From assembly GCA_934490165.1 (NCBI GenBank), contig CAKSTB010000003.1, forward strand, positions 62,001 to 126,000: a DNA stretch of 64,000 nt, read 5' to 3'. Source of the stretch: an uncultured Ruminiclostridium sp. (lineage in GTDB: Bacteria; Bacillota; Clostridia; Oscillospirales; Ruminococcaceae). The notes beneath the pieces were generated by a model that saw only the letters and a program-made list of their open reading frames with translations, did no database searches and was not told where the DNA came from. The translations under genes were made by a program, and so were the position numbers. How positions within the stretch are numbered: the first letter of the stretch is position 1; every line of letters begins with the position of its first letter. Shown here piece by piece: positions 15,090 through 23,561 of the stretch.

Positions 15090-16304
15090 TCAGAAATCAA
15101 CTTCTGTATCGTAGTAGCAGCACTTAAGCAGCTTCTCCATCTCTTCCTGAGTAGGAATACGAGGGTTAGAGCCTGTGCAAGCGTCTGCGATTGCGTTCTT
15201 AGCGATCTCAGGCAGTCTTTCCAGGAATACGTTTTCGGGAACGAAGCCGTTTTCTGTGGGATAGCTGTCTGCACCGTAGTTCTTGATGCAGTGGGGGATC
15301 TTCAAATCGTCGTTCATCTTACGCAGATAAGCGATGAGGAGCTTTACCTTTTCATCATCGTTAGCGCCGCCAAGACCCATAAAGTCAGCGATCACGCCGT
15401 AACGCTTCTTAGCTGTTTCGTCCTTAGCGTTGAATGCGATAACCTTAGGAAGGTACATAGCGTTTGCAGCACCGTGTATGATATGAGCGCCGTAATCAGC
15501 GAATGCGGCACCTGTCTTGTGAGCCATTGAGTGAACGATACCAAGCAGAGCATTTGAGAATGCCATACCTGCGAGGCACTGTGCGTTGTGCATTGCGTCA
15601 CGCTTAGCCATATCGCCGTTGTAAGAATCAACGAGGTCGTTCTGGATCATCTTGATTGCGTGAAGTGCAAGAGGATCTGTGAAGTCGCAGTTAGCTGTTG
15701 ATACATAAGCTTCTACTGCGTGTGTCATAGCGTCCATACCTGTGTGAGCTACAAGCTTCTGAGGCATTGTTTCAGCAAGCTCGGGGTCAACGATAGCTAC
15801 ATCGGGAGTGATCTCGAAGTCAGCGATAGGATACTTGATGCCCTTGTGGTAGTCTGTGATGATCGAGAATGCTGTAACTTCCGTAGCTGTACCTGATGTT
15901 GAAGAAATAGCGCAGAAATGAGCTTTCTTTCTCAGCTCGGGGATACCGAATACCTTACACATATCTTCAAATGTGCAGTCGGGGTACTCGTACTTGATCC
16001 ACATAGCCTTAGCTGCGTCGATAGGAGAACCGCCGCCCATTGCTACGATCCAGTCGGGCTGGAACTTGAGCATTGCGTCTGCACCCTTCATAACTGTTTC
16101 AACAGAAGGATCGGGCTCTACATTCTCGAAGAGTTCAACCTCCATGCCTGCTTCCTTAAGATAAGCTTCAGCCTTCTGTAAGAAGCCGAAACGCTTCATT
16201 GAACCGCCGCCTACAACGATCATTGCCTTCTTGCCCTTAAAGCTCTTTAATGCTTCAAGCGCGCCCTTGCCGTGGTAAACATCTCTGGGTAATGTAAATC
16301 TCAT
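15090..16304 (-). CDS. Iron-containing alcohol dehydrogenase
   Basis: 404 residues, group III Fe-dependent alcohol dehydrogenase, close in build to clostridial butanol/ethanol dehydrogenases and to the C-terminal half of AdhE. The NAD(P)-binding domain has GGGSPIDAAKA (90-100) and SSTSGTATEVT (134-144). The metal site is formed by Asp191 and His195 in GMDAMTHAVEAY, plus later His residues in HSMAHKTGA and GAHIIHG. It reduces aldehydes to alcohols, regenerating NAD(P)+ in fermentation; exact substrate and cofactor are not readable. AGGAGG lies ahead of the start. Its promoter is about 140 bases upstream, followed by a leader with a GTCCTGC/GCAGGAC hairpin, and a strong terminator follows the gene. 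Confidence 0.92.
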   Translation of the reverse strand: MRFTLPRDVYHGKGALEALKSFKGKKAMIVVGGGSMKRFGFLQKAEAYLKEAGMEVELFENVEPDPSVETVMKGADAMLKFQPDWIVAMGGGSPIDAAKAMWIKYEYPDCTFEDMCKVFGIPELRKKAHFCAISSTSGTATEVTAFSIITDYHKGIKYPIADFEITPDVAIVDPELAETMPQKLVAHTGMDAMTHAVEAYVSTANCDFTDPLALHAIKMIQNDLVDSYNGDMAKRDAMHNAQCLAGMAFSNALLGIVHSMAHKTGAAFADYGAHIIHGAANAMYLPKVIAFNAKDETAKKRYGVIADFMGLGGANDDEKVKLLIAYLRKMNDDLKIPHCIKNYGADSYPTENGFVPENVFLERLPEIAKNAIADACTGSNPRIPTQEEMEKLLKCCYYDTEVDF

Positions 16305-16422
16305 GTGAAATTCCTCCTGTGTGGCTTTTTAGCCGTTTTTTGATCTATATTTAGTTGTTGTTATCCGGTTGTCCTGCGTTATGTATTTTTTGTTGCAGGA
16401 CTTCTTTCTTTTGTTCGTTATT

Positions 16423-16451
16423 ATTTTAACATACTCCCCCGGAATTGTAAA
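16423..16451 (-). promoter_or_regulatory. Alcohol dehydrogenase promoter
   Basis: TTTACA (16446-16451), 17 bp, TAAAAT (16423-16428) on the minus strand. Confidence 0.65.
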
Positions 16452-16653
16452 ATATAATTTAGGAATATCGGTATATGATTATCTATATAACAATATCGAA
16501 TAAAATCCGTCCAAATCCGCATTATATCGACATTTGCCGTAACAAAGCCGTTTGTGAGCTTTTTGTAACAGAAATGTGAAAACTTCGTAAAAGGCTAAAT
16601 GTTAAAATGTGGGGTATATTTTAGTGGATAAAAATTGAATTATTGGTAACAAA

Positions 16654-16707
16654 AAAGCCGGAAACGAACGCTTTTCCCGATGGGTAGAAAAAGTGTCCGT
16701 GTCCGGC
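16654..16707 (-). terminator. spoIIQ terminator
   Basis: AGCCGGA-ACG..CTTTT pairs with AAAAG..CGT-TCCGGCT; the minus-strand side ends in TTTTTTG. Confidence 0.7.
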
Positions 16708-16731
16708 TGAAATCAGATTATATAATATTGT

Positions 16732-17409
16732 CTACGCGTTTACATATTCCTTGGGCGAGATCCACTTGCCGCTTTGCTTTACGGCGAAATGAAGATGCGG
16801 CGCAAGCTTTGTTTCGCATTCGATAGTGCCTGTAACGCCTATCTTCTGCCCCGACTCTACCTCACTGCCCTCTTTCACTTCAAGCGCTTTATCAAGCCCG
16901 TAGTAATGTGTTTCATATCCGTCACCGTGGTCGATTATAACGCATATGCCCCACAGCGGATCGTCCTTTATCTCCTTGACCTTGCCCGCGCAGGCGGCTT
17001 TTACGTCTGTGCCCTCGGACGCGGCAATATCCATACCGTCATGGGTCTTCCATACGCCGAGCGTTTCGCTCTTGACAAGCTCGCCGTTGCTGTACTCCCA
17101 TATTACCTCGCCCTCGATCGGCATAACACGCTTTGCGGTGCTTCTGACAAAGTTATTTGCCTGCGCCGCCGAGCTGTCATCGCTTTTTGAGGTTTCGTCC
17201 TTAGGTATGCCGCTCTGAGTGTTGTCTACCTGCTCGGCAGATACCGATGTCTCGGGCTTGTCGGGCTCTTCCTCGGATATGGTCTTAAGCGTGCTGTCAT
17301 AAGCGAGATATGTTGAAATGCCTATCGCGACTACGCTCAGACACAGTGCCCCTGCAAACCCCTTGCCCTTGAAGAACTTTTTTATCTTTCCGGTAGTTAT
17401 CTTATCCAT
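16732..17409 (-). CDS. spoIIQ: SpoIIQ-type M23 (LytM) forespore protein
   Basis: 225 residues. One N-terminal membrane helix (about 19-36), a disordered Ser/Glu/Asp-rich linker, then a LytM domain starting VMPIEGEVIWEYS and followed by ETLGVWKTHDGMDIAA, the typical SpoIIQ sequence. SpoIIQ sits in the forespore outer membrane and joins SpoIIIAH across the intermembrane space during engulfment. The zinc ligands are present (His and Asp in THDGMDIA, second His in HLHF), unlike Bacillus SpoIIQ, which lost catalytic residues; clostridial homologues usually keep them. A ribosome site GAAAGGA precedes the start. SigF control is expected, but no convincing SigF box was found. Confidence 0.85.
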   Translation of the reverse strand: MDKITTGKIKKFFKGKGFAGALCLSVVAIGISTYLAYDSTLKTISEEEPDKPETSVSAEQVDNTQSGIPKDETSKSDDSSAAQANNFVRSTAKRVMPIEGEVIWEYSNGELVKSETLGVWKTHDGMDIAASEGTDVKAACAGKVKEIKDDPLWGICVIIDHGDGYETHYYGLDKALEVKEGSEVESGQKIGVTGTIECETKLAPHLHFAVKQSGKWISPKEYVNA

Positions 17410-17536
17410 AGCTTTTTCCTTTCAAGTTAAAACTTAGGTGCACTTGTAGTTTTAACGCATTTTTCCGTTTTATTCGCATTTTTCTGAAAAATTTACCGCT
17501 TTAACGCTTTTGCACTTTAAATCGTGTAATTTTCTC

Positions 17537-17565
17537 TTGACAAATGCCGAGCGTTATGGTATACT
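17537..17565 (+). promoter_or_regulatory. Promoter of the T-box / DAHP synthase transcript
   Basis: TTGACA (17537-17542), 17 bp, TATACT (17560-17565). Confidence 0.85.
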
Positions 17566-17571
17566 TACATT

Positions 17572-17864
17572 ATTCCCGCAGAAACGGGATTTAAACCGAA
17601 TATACACCACAAATCGCAGATGGAAAAAAGTAAGGCGGCAGATTTCTCACAGAGAGTCGGGTTTGGTGCGAACCGACAGAATATAAAGCCTGAATTCATT
17701 CCGGAGAGATGAGCCGAAAGCACAGAGCCTGTAAGCCATCCGGGTAAGCCCGTTACAGCTTTAAAGACCGTATACCAGTGCTTGCACCTGTACGGTGAAT
17801 TGAGGTGGTACCGTGGATATATATCCGCCCTCAGGTCAGAGATGATCTGAGGGCGGTTTTTGAT
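17572..17864 (+). promoter_or_regulatory. T-box riboswitch, phenylalanine specifier
   Basis: A tRNA-sensing leader of about 290 nt. It shows the AGAGAGTC segment and GGTGCGAACC loop of stem I, a specifier region TGAATTCATT in which TTC (17695-17697) is the likely Phe codon, and the T-box proper with TGAGGTGGTACCGTGG (17801-17816), whose TGG pairs with the tRNA acceptor end. The terminator CCGCCCTCAG..CTGAGGGCGG with T residues (17825-17861) competes with the T-box antiterminator. Uncharged tRNA(Phe) should therefore allow transcription of the DAHP synthase gene. The specifier was placed by eye. Confidence 0.92.
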
Positions 17865-17931
17865 TATACGGAACTCATAAAAATTCCGGGTGTGATGTAT
17901 AAAGCGTCAGAAACGAAAGGAAAGAAAAGCA

Positions 17932-18960
17932 ATGAGTATGAACATGATAAGAAAGCTCCCCACTCCCAAGGAGATAAAGGAGATGCACCCCCTGTCCGAA
18001 AAGGTAATAAAGACAAAGGAGCGCCGCGACAAGGAAATAGCAGACGTATTCACAGGCAAGAGCAACAAGTTCTTGCTTATAATAGGACCTTGCTCCGCTG
18101 ATAAGGAAGAGCCTGTTCTCGATTACATTTCAAGGCTCGTTCCCGTTCAGGAGCAGGTAAAGGATAAAATTCTGATAATTCCCCGAATTTACACAAATAA
18201 GCCCCGTACCACGGGCGAAGGCTACAAGGGTATGATACATCAGCCCGACCCGACAAAGAAGGAGGATATGCTCGAGGGTCTTATAAAGGTAAGAAGCCTT
18301 CACACGAAGGCTATCGAGCAGACAGGCTTTACCTGTGCGGACGAAATGCTCTACCCCGAGAACTACCGCTATCTGTCCGATCTTTTGTCTTACGTTGCGA
18401 TCGGTGCACGTTCGGTCGAGGATCAGCAGCACAGACTTACATCAAGCGGTATGGATATCCCCGTTGGTATGAAGAACCCCACGGCAGGCGATATGTCCGT
18501 TATGTTAAACTCTATCCGTGCGGCTCAGGCAAGCCACACATTCATCTACAGAGGCTGGGAAACAGTCACAAGCGGTAACCCCCTCGCTCACGCAATTCTG
18601 AGAGGCGCTGTAAACAAGCACGGTCAGACTATCCCGAACTATCACTATGAGGATCTTTCACTGCTCTATGAGCTGTACTGCAAGCAGAACCTTCAGAATA
18701 TGGCGGTCATAGTTGACACAAACCACTCAAATTCGGGCAAGAAGTATCTTGAACAGGTAAGAATTGCAAACGAAATTCTCCACAGCCGCCGCCACAGCAA
18801 GGATCTTGAGGGATTTGTCAAGGGACTTATGATAGAGAGCTACATTGAGGACGGAAGCCAGAGCACAGACGATGCCGTGTACGGCAAGTCGATAACCGAC
18901 CCCTGTCTTGGCTGGGAAAAGACAGAAAAGCTCATCTACAGCTTAGCCGAACAGCTGTAG
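17932..18960 (+). CDS. aroG: 3-deoxy-7-phosphoheptulonate (DAHP) synthase, AroG/AroF type
   Basis: 342 residues, class I alpha. It condenses phosphoenolpyruvate and erythrose-4-phosphate, the first step of the shikimate pathway to Phe, Tyr and Trp. Motifs include IGPCSADKEE (51-60), the PEP-binding region around ARSVEDQQHRL and GMKNPTAGD, and VDTNHSNSGKKYLEQ with a metal-binding His. AAAGGAAAG precedes the start; an in-frame ATG two codons later is also possible. It is the only gene behind the T-box leader, so its level should track phenylalanine supply. Allosteric inhibition is usual in this family, but the effector cannot be read here. Confidence 0.93.
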   Translation: MSMNMIRKLPTPKEIKEMHPLSEKVIKTKERRDKEIADVFTGKSNKFLLIIGPCSADKEEPVLDYISRLVPVQEQVKDKILIIPRIYTNKPRTTGEGYKGMIHQPDPTKKEDMLEGLIKVRSLHTKAIEQTGFTCADEMLYPENYRYLSDLLSYVAIGARSVEDQQHRLTSSGMDIPVGMKNPTAGDMSVMLNSIRAAQASHTFIYRGWETVTSGNPLAHAILRGAVNKHGQTIPNYHYEDLSLLYELYCKQNLQNMAVIVDTNHSNSGKKYLEQVRIANEILHSRRHSKDLEGFVKGLMIESYIEDGSQSTDDAVYGKSITDPCLGWEKTEKLIYSLAEQL

Positions 18961-19097
18961 CTGAAAGCTACAGTAAATTCCGACCTTTGATAATGTTGCG
19001 GATTTTTGAGGGATAGCGGAACGGTCAGGATTGAACAATAATGCTTTTTAAACATTATAAATAAGCTGTAGCAAAATCGAATACAATATAATAAAGC

Positions 19098-19128
19098 TCG
19101 CCGCCGTGATGTAACTTCATCACGGCGG
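19098..19128. terminator. Bidirectional terminator between DAHP synthase and lipoprotein genes
   Basis: CGCCGTGATG/CATCACGGCG with a six-base loop, followed by TGTTTCT on the plus strand and by C-rich then A/T sequence on the minus strand. A second small stem, CTGTAGCT/AGCTACAG, lies at 18953-18974 just after the DAHP synthase stop. Confidence 0.7.
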
Positions 19129-19136
19129 TGTTTCTG

Positions 19137-20075
19137 CTATTCTTTGGGCACTATAATTACCATACCCTCTTCATGCGAAATATAATCGCTGTCGGTCGTA
19201 TTATCATATTTAAAATTGACTCTCAGTGCATTTTTGCCACGATATCTGCAAAGAACCGGTTCGTCGATCTGCGTAACGGTATATATATCGTTATTATCTA
19301 CCTGTTTGATTTTTTCTTTTGCCGCTTCTAAAGAACGGTCAACATCAAAGGCGTTTATGCTGTCGTCGTTGAACTTACCGATATATACCTGTGTAACGCC
19401 TTGTGGGTTACCTTCTATATCAGTCAAAATATACAGCATTTCATCGGTTTTTACCTCTCCGCTGTATCTGATATACCTGTATTCGTATCTTATCTCGTCA
19501 ATAGATTCATCGCTTTCGTAGTTATGAGTTCCCAGTACAATCTTTTCTTCTCCATCAAAACGATACCGACTGATATCTATAAGGCTTTCAGCTGTTTTTT
19601 TCACCTTTTCCGTGCGCTTTTCAGTACCTGCATCGGATAATGTTTCAATATCTTCACCAAGCATAACCGCATAGGCAAATTTTCCGCCGTCCGATGAAAG
19701 CGCAAACTTCCATACATCGGAATTGCTGTCGGTCACCGAATAGCCGTAAAGATAATAGTCATATACCCCGTTCGCGTGTTTATCATCATCATACTTTACA
19801 TTATAGGTCTTCCCGCAGAAATCAATTTTCTGAACAGAGTCGGGATCGAACCCGGAATTAAGGCTGTCGTCTACCAACTGTTCGGGTTTATTTATATCTG
19901 CAATATCGGTTGTCAGATACTTGCCGTACAGAACAACATCGTATTTATCCTCAAATTCATATTGACTTTCTGTACTGTCGGAACTGTACTCGTTGCTCTG
20001 AGAACATGACGAGAGAAGAACGGATAAAGATAAAAGAAACAGAAAAGACAGTAGTGCTGTGATTTTTTTCATCAT
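19137..20075 (-). CDS. Predicted lipoprotein of unknown function
   Basis: 312 residues. Signal peptide with a leucine-rich core and lipobox LLSSC (Cys24). A short Ser/Glu-rich linker leads into a soluble domain of about 280 residues with many charged and Tyr residues and an apparent beta-rich repeat pattern. No known catalytic motif was recognised. The start has GGGAGG ahead (ATG ATG; either possible). It stands alone: a terminator follows, and upstream is the valS terminator. Confidence 0.8.
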   Translation of the reverse strand: MMKKITALLSFLFLLSLSVLLSSCSQSNEYSSDSTESQYEFEDKYDVVLYGKYLTTDIADINKPEQLVDDSLNSGFDPDSVQKIDFCGKTYNVKYDDDKHANGVYDYYLYGYSVTDSNSDVWKFALSSDGGKFAYAVMLGEDIETLSDAGTEKRTEKVKKTAESLIDISRYRFDGEEKIVLGTHNYESDESIDEIRYEYRYIRYSGEVKTDEMLYILTDIEGNPQGVTQVYIGKFNDDSINAFDVDRSLEAAKEKIKQVDNNDIYTVTQIDEPVLCRYRGKNALRVNFKYDNTTDSDYISHEEGMVIIVPKE

Positions 20076-20264
20076 AGGTTCCTCCCGATGTCATCTTGAT
20101 TTTTATTGCGTTTTTGATCAATCTATAGTTTCGGCTGTGAAATAACATAATTTCCTTGATCATATAATAACATGCCTACGCTCATGCTTTCAACCAAAAA
20201 AGCAAATTTGTATACCTTGTACACAAACACTCTGAGCCTTTGTGCATTATCACCGAATACACAA

Positions 20265-20292
20265 AAATCCCCCGACTGTAAAATCGGGGGAT
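20265..20292 (-). terminator. valS terminator
   Basis: TCCCCCGA/TCGGGGGA stem, with TTTTTGTG on the minus strand after it. Confidence 0.8.
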
Positions 20293-20315
20293 ATGTGAAC
20301 ACCATGATCTGCTTA

Positions 20316-22964
20316 TCACTTCATCTTCTCGATAGAAAGCATTATCTTTTCCATCTTTTCCTGTGCCTTTGCAAGCTTCACGCGCTCGTTTTCGATCTGC
20401 TGTGCGGGCGCTTTTGACAGGAAGCCCTGATTACTCAGCTTACCCGAAAGGAAGTCGATATCCTTCTGAGCCGCCTTGCGCTCCTTTTCAAGTCTTGCAA
20501 GTTCCTTTTCCTTGTCAACAAGCTCGCCCATAGGCATAAATATTCTTGCGTTTGCGGTAACGATAGTTACCATATCGGCGCTTGTTTCAGCCTTTTCTGA
20601 TACGGTCAGCTCGCCTGCGCCCGCAAGACGCTCAAAGAATGCCTTTGCGCCCTCAAACAGTGCCGTTTCGGCTGTTTCGATATGCATTGTGACCTTCTTT
20701 GACGGCGGTACGTTAAGCTCGTTGCGCTGTACACGGATAGCACGGATCGCGTCAACTACCTTTGCAAAGTCTGTCTGTTCAGCCGCAAAGTGAAGCTTTT
20801 CGTCATATACAGGCCAAGCCGAAATCATTATGCTTTCGGGGTTGTTATCCTTGTCGGCAACTATGGGCATCGACTGCCATATTTCCTCTGTAATGAACGG
20901 CATAAAGGGGTGTAACAGCTTTAAGATACCCTGCATAACGTAAACGAGAACGTTCTGAGCGGCACGGGCTGTTTCTCCGCCCTCTGCGATACGGGGCTTT
21001 GTAAGCTCGATATACCAGTCACAATAAATATCCCAGATAAAGTCGAACAGGTTCTGTACCGCAACACCAAGCTCATAGCTGTCGAGATTTGCGGTAACGT
21101 TCTTGATAAGGTCGTTGTACAGTGATAATATCCACTTATCCTCGATGGGGAGCTGCTCGGGAAGAACCGCGCCCTCCATATCCTCGGGAAGATTCATAAG
21201 GATATATCTTGATGCGTTCCAAAGCTTATTAGCAAAGTTACGGGAATTTGTGACCTTTGTTTCCGTCCAGCGCATATCGTTACCGGGAGCGTTACCTGTA
21301 ACAAGAGTAAGACGCAGTGCGTCCGCACCGTACTTGTCGATAACTTCAAGCGGGTCAACACCGTTGCCGAGCGACTTACTCATCTTTCTGCCCTGCTCGT
21401 CACGGACAAGACCATGTATAAGTACGTCCTTAAAGGGCTTCTGACCTGTATGCTCAAGTCCGCTGAATATCATTCTTGCAACCCAGAACGGGATAATGTC
21501 ATAGCCTGTAACAAGCGTATTTGTGGGATAGAAATACTCAAGGTCAGCTGTCTTGTCGGGCCAGCCGAGTGTTGAGAACGGCCACAATGCAGATGAGAAC
21601 CATGTATCGAGAGTATCCTCGTCCTGCTTCATCGGTGCTCCGCACTTCGGACAGGTGTCTATACCGTCAAGAGTTATCTCTGTATGTCCGCACTCCTTGT
21701 TCTGGCAGTAGTAAGCAGGTATTCTGTGTCCCCACCACAGCTGACGTGAAATGCACCAGTCACGGATATTTTCCATCCAGTAGAGATAACCGTTTTCAAA
21801 TCTCTGAGGAATGTATCTCAGCTCGCCGCTCTTTACTACATCTATAGCGGGCTGTGCAAGCTGTTTCATCGATACGAACCACTGATAGCTTGCTCTGGGC
21901 TCAACAGTTGTGCCGCAACGCTGACAGCAGCCTACATTGTGCTTATGAGGCTCAACCTTTACAAGTAAGCCCTGCGCTTCAAGATCGGCTACCATAGCCT
22001 TTCTTGCTTCGTATCTGTCCATACCTGCATACCTGCCGCCGATGCCGTCCATAATAGTAGCGTCGTCGTTCATCATATGGATTATCGGTAAGTTATGGCG
22101 CTTACCTACTTCAAAGTCGTTAGGGTCGTGTGCGGGTGTGATCTTAACTACGCCTGTACCGAATTCCATATCAACATATTCATCGGCAATAACAGGAATT
22201 TCTCTGTCGGTAAGGGGGAGCTTAACCATCTTGCCTACTATGCTCTTATATCTTTCATCATCGGGGTGAACGGCTATAGCGCTGTCACCGAGCAGTGTTT
22301 CGGGACGTGTTGTTGCTATCTCGACACTGCCGCTTCCGTTTGCAAGAGGATAGCTTATGTGCCAGAAGAAGCCGTCCTGCTCTTCATATTCGCACTCGAT
22401 ATCCGAGATAGATGTCTTACAGTTCGGACACCAGTTGATAATTCTTTCACCGTGGTAGATAAGACCCTTGTTGTAAAGGTCGATAAATACTTTCTGAACA
22501 GCCTTTGAACAGCCCTCGTCAAGAGTAAAGCGCTCTCTGTCCCAGTCGCATGACGAGCCGAGCTTCTTTAACTGCTGAACGATACGTCCGCCGTATACTC
22601 TCTTCCATTCCCACGCACGCTCAAGGAAGCCATCTCTTCCCACATCGTCCTTGGTAAGACCCTCTTCCTTCATCGCATTAACGATCTTCGCCTCTGTAGC
22701 GATAGAAGCGTGGTCTGTACCCGGTAGCCACAGTGCGCAGTAGCCCTGCATTCTCTTATAACGGATAAGTATATCCTGTAATGTGTTGTCAAGAGCGTGA
22801 CCCATATGGAGCTGTCCCGTTATGTTCGGAGGGGGGATAACTATGGTATAGGGCTTCTTCTTGGGGTCTATTTCTGCATGGAAGTACTTTTTTTCCTCCC
22901 ATTCGTGGTAGAGCCTATCCTCAAATTCTTTGGGAGAATAGGTCTTTGCGAGTTCTTTCTTCAT
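20316..22964 (-). CDS. valS: Valyl-tRNA synthetase
   Basis: 882 residues, full length for bacterial ValRS. The class I signature HMGH lies at 53-56 (PPPNITGQLHMGHALDN), KMSKS in GRKMSKSLGNGVDP in the second half, the CP1 editing domain between, and a C-terminal coiled coil (MGELVDKEKELARLEK onward) that grips tRNA(Val). Zinc-binding Cys pairs are visible (CPNC, CPKC). The start has AAAGGA ahead. It is the last gene of a minus-strand run from DUF1858, 34 bases after the small membrane protein gene, and is followed by its terminator. No T-box precedes it here. Confidence 0.97.
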   Translation of the reverse strand: MKKELAKTYSPKEFEDRLYHEWEEKKYFHAEIDPKKKPYTIVIPPPNITGQLHMGHALDNTLQDILIRYKRMQGYCALWLPGTDHASIATEAKIVNAMKEEGLTKDDVGRDGFLERAWEWKRVYGGRIVQQLKKLGSSCDWDRERFTLDEGCSKAVQKVFIDLYNKGLIYHGERIINWCPNCKTSISDIECEYEEQDGFFWHISYPLANGSGSVEIATTRPETLLGDSAIAVHPDDERYKSIVGKMVKLPLTDREIPVIADEYVDMEFGTGVVKITPAHDPNDFEVGKRHNLPIIHMMNDDATIMDGIGGRYAGMDRYEARKAMVADLEAQGLLVKVEPHKHNVGCCQRCGTTVEPRASYQWFVSMKQLAQPAIDVVKSGELRYIPQRFENGYLYWMENIRDWCISRQLWWGHRIPAYYCQNKECGHTEITLDGIDTCPKCGAPMKQDEDTLDTWFSSALWPFSTLGWPDKTADLEYFYPTNTLVTGYDIIPFWVARMIFSGLEHTGQKPFKDVLIHGLVRDEQGRKMSKSLGNGVDPLEVIDKYGADALRLTLVTGNAPGNDMRWTETKVTNSRNFANKLWNASRYILMNLPEDMEGAVLPEQLPIEDKWILSLYNDLIKNVTANLDSYELGVAVQNLFDFIWDIYCDWYIELTKPRIAEGGETARAAQNVLVYVMQGILKLLHPFMPFITEEIWQSMPIVADKDNNPESIMISAWPVYDEKLHFAAEQTDFAKVVDAIRAIRVQRNELNVPPSKKVTMHIETAETALFEGAKAFFERLAGAGELTVSEKAETSADMVTIVTANARIFMPMGELVDKEKELARLEKERKAAQKDIDFLSGKLSNQGFLSKAPAQQIENERVKLAKAQEKMEKIMLSIEKMK

Positions 22965-22998
22965 TTTATTTATATCCTTTCTTTAATAACTGTATCAT

Positions 22999-23544
22999 TT
23001 AACTGAGCACCAAACACCCGACAATAATCAGCACGGCATAAAGCAAAAACGTCCCCATAGACGGTATCACAAATCTGTACTGATACTCACTTACTGCATA
23101 GCTGTCGGGATTTTTCGTTCCTGCGATTCTTTGCCAATAAGTGAACGAATAAATAAACCATGCCGTAAAATTCGGGAATAAAAGCAACACAAGCGGCAGA
23201 CCGGATAATATGAGCAGTATAACAACCAAAAATATGAAAGTGACTGTTTGCGCTCCGAGTATGCTGTTTACCACACTTATCAGGAAAACAACATCGATCG
23301 CCAACGCAAGTGCGGCGTATATTGCCGCAAGAATATATGCTATTCTGCTCGGTCGCATATTGCTGTCTGTGGATTTCATATCCACAAGGCAAAATCTCTC
23401 TGACCTTCTGCCGATTTGCTCTTTACGCTTTTTTATTTTCTCAAGCTCCTCCTCGCTTGCAAGGTGAGTGGAGCTTTGACAATCCGGACAGGTATATACA
23501 TCGTCTTTTTCCGTGAAAAATCCGCTGTTACTGCAAATTCTCAT
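22999..23544 (-). CDS. Small membrane protein with degenerate zinc-ribbon start
   Basis: 181 residues. The N-terminus holds CSNSG...CPDC, a zinc ribbon whose first knuckle has lost one Cys. A basic stretch follows, and then three or four membrane helices (about residues 70-90, 98-120, 160-180). Family and function were not recognised. It sits 17 bases after rqcH and 34 before valS in the same direction, so it is probably cotranscribed. Confidence 0.7.
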   Translation of the reverse strand: MRICSNSGFFTEKDDVYTCPDCQSSTHLASEEELEKIKKRKEQIGRRSERFCLVDMKSTDSNMRPSRIAYILAAIYAALALAIDVVFLISVVNSILGAQTVTFIFLVVILLILSGLPLVLLLFPNFTAWFIYSFTYWQRIAGTKNPDSYAVSEYQYRFVIPSMGTFLLYAVLIIVGCLVLS

Positions 23545-23561
23545 ATCATAGCCTTTCTGCT

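Larger units (their letters stand above)
16305..16731. other. Intergenic region between spoIIQ and the alcohol dehydrogenase gene
   Basis: It contains the adh leader with a GTCCTGC/GCAGGAC hairpin (about 16369-16401), the adh promoter (16423-16451) and the spoIIQ terminator (about 16654-16707). Nothing else was recognised in 16460-16640, which is AT-rich. Confidence 0.6.

Noticed and set aside
17410..17536. SigF promoter for spoIIQ
   Set aside because: The best matches deviate at two or more key positions in the -10 element.
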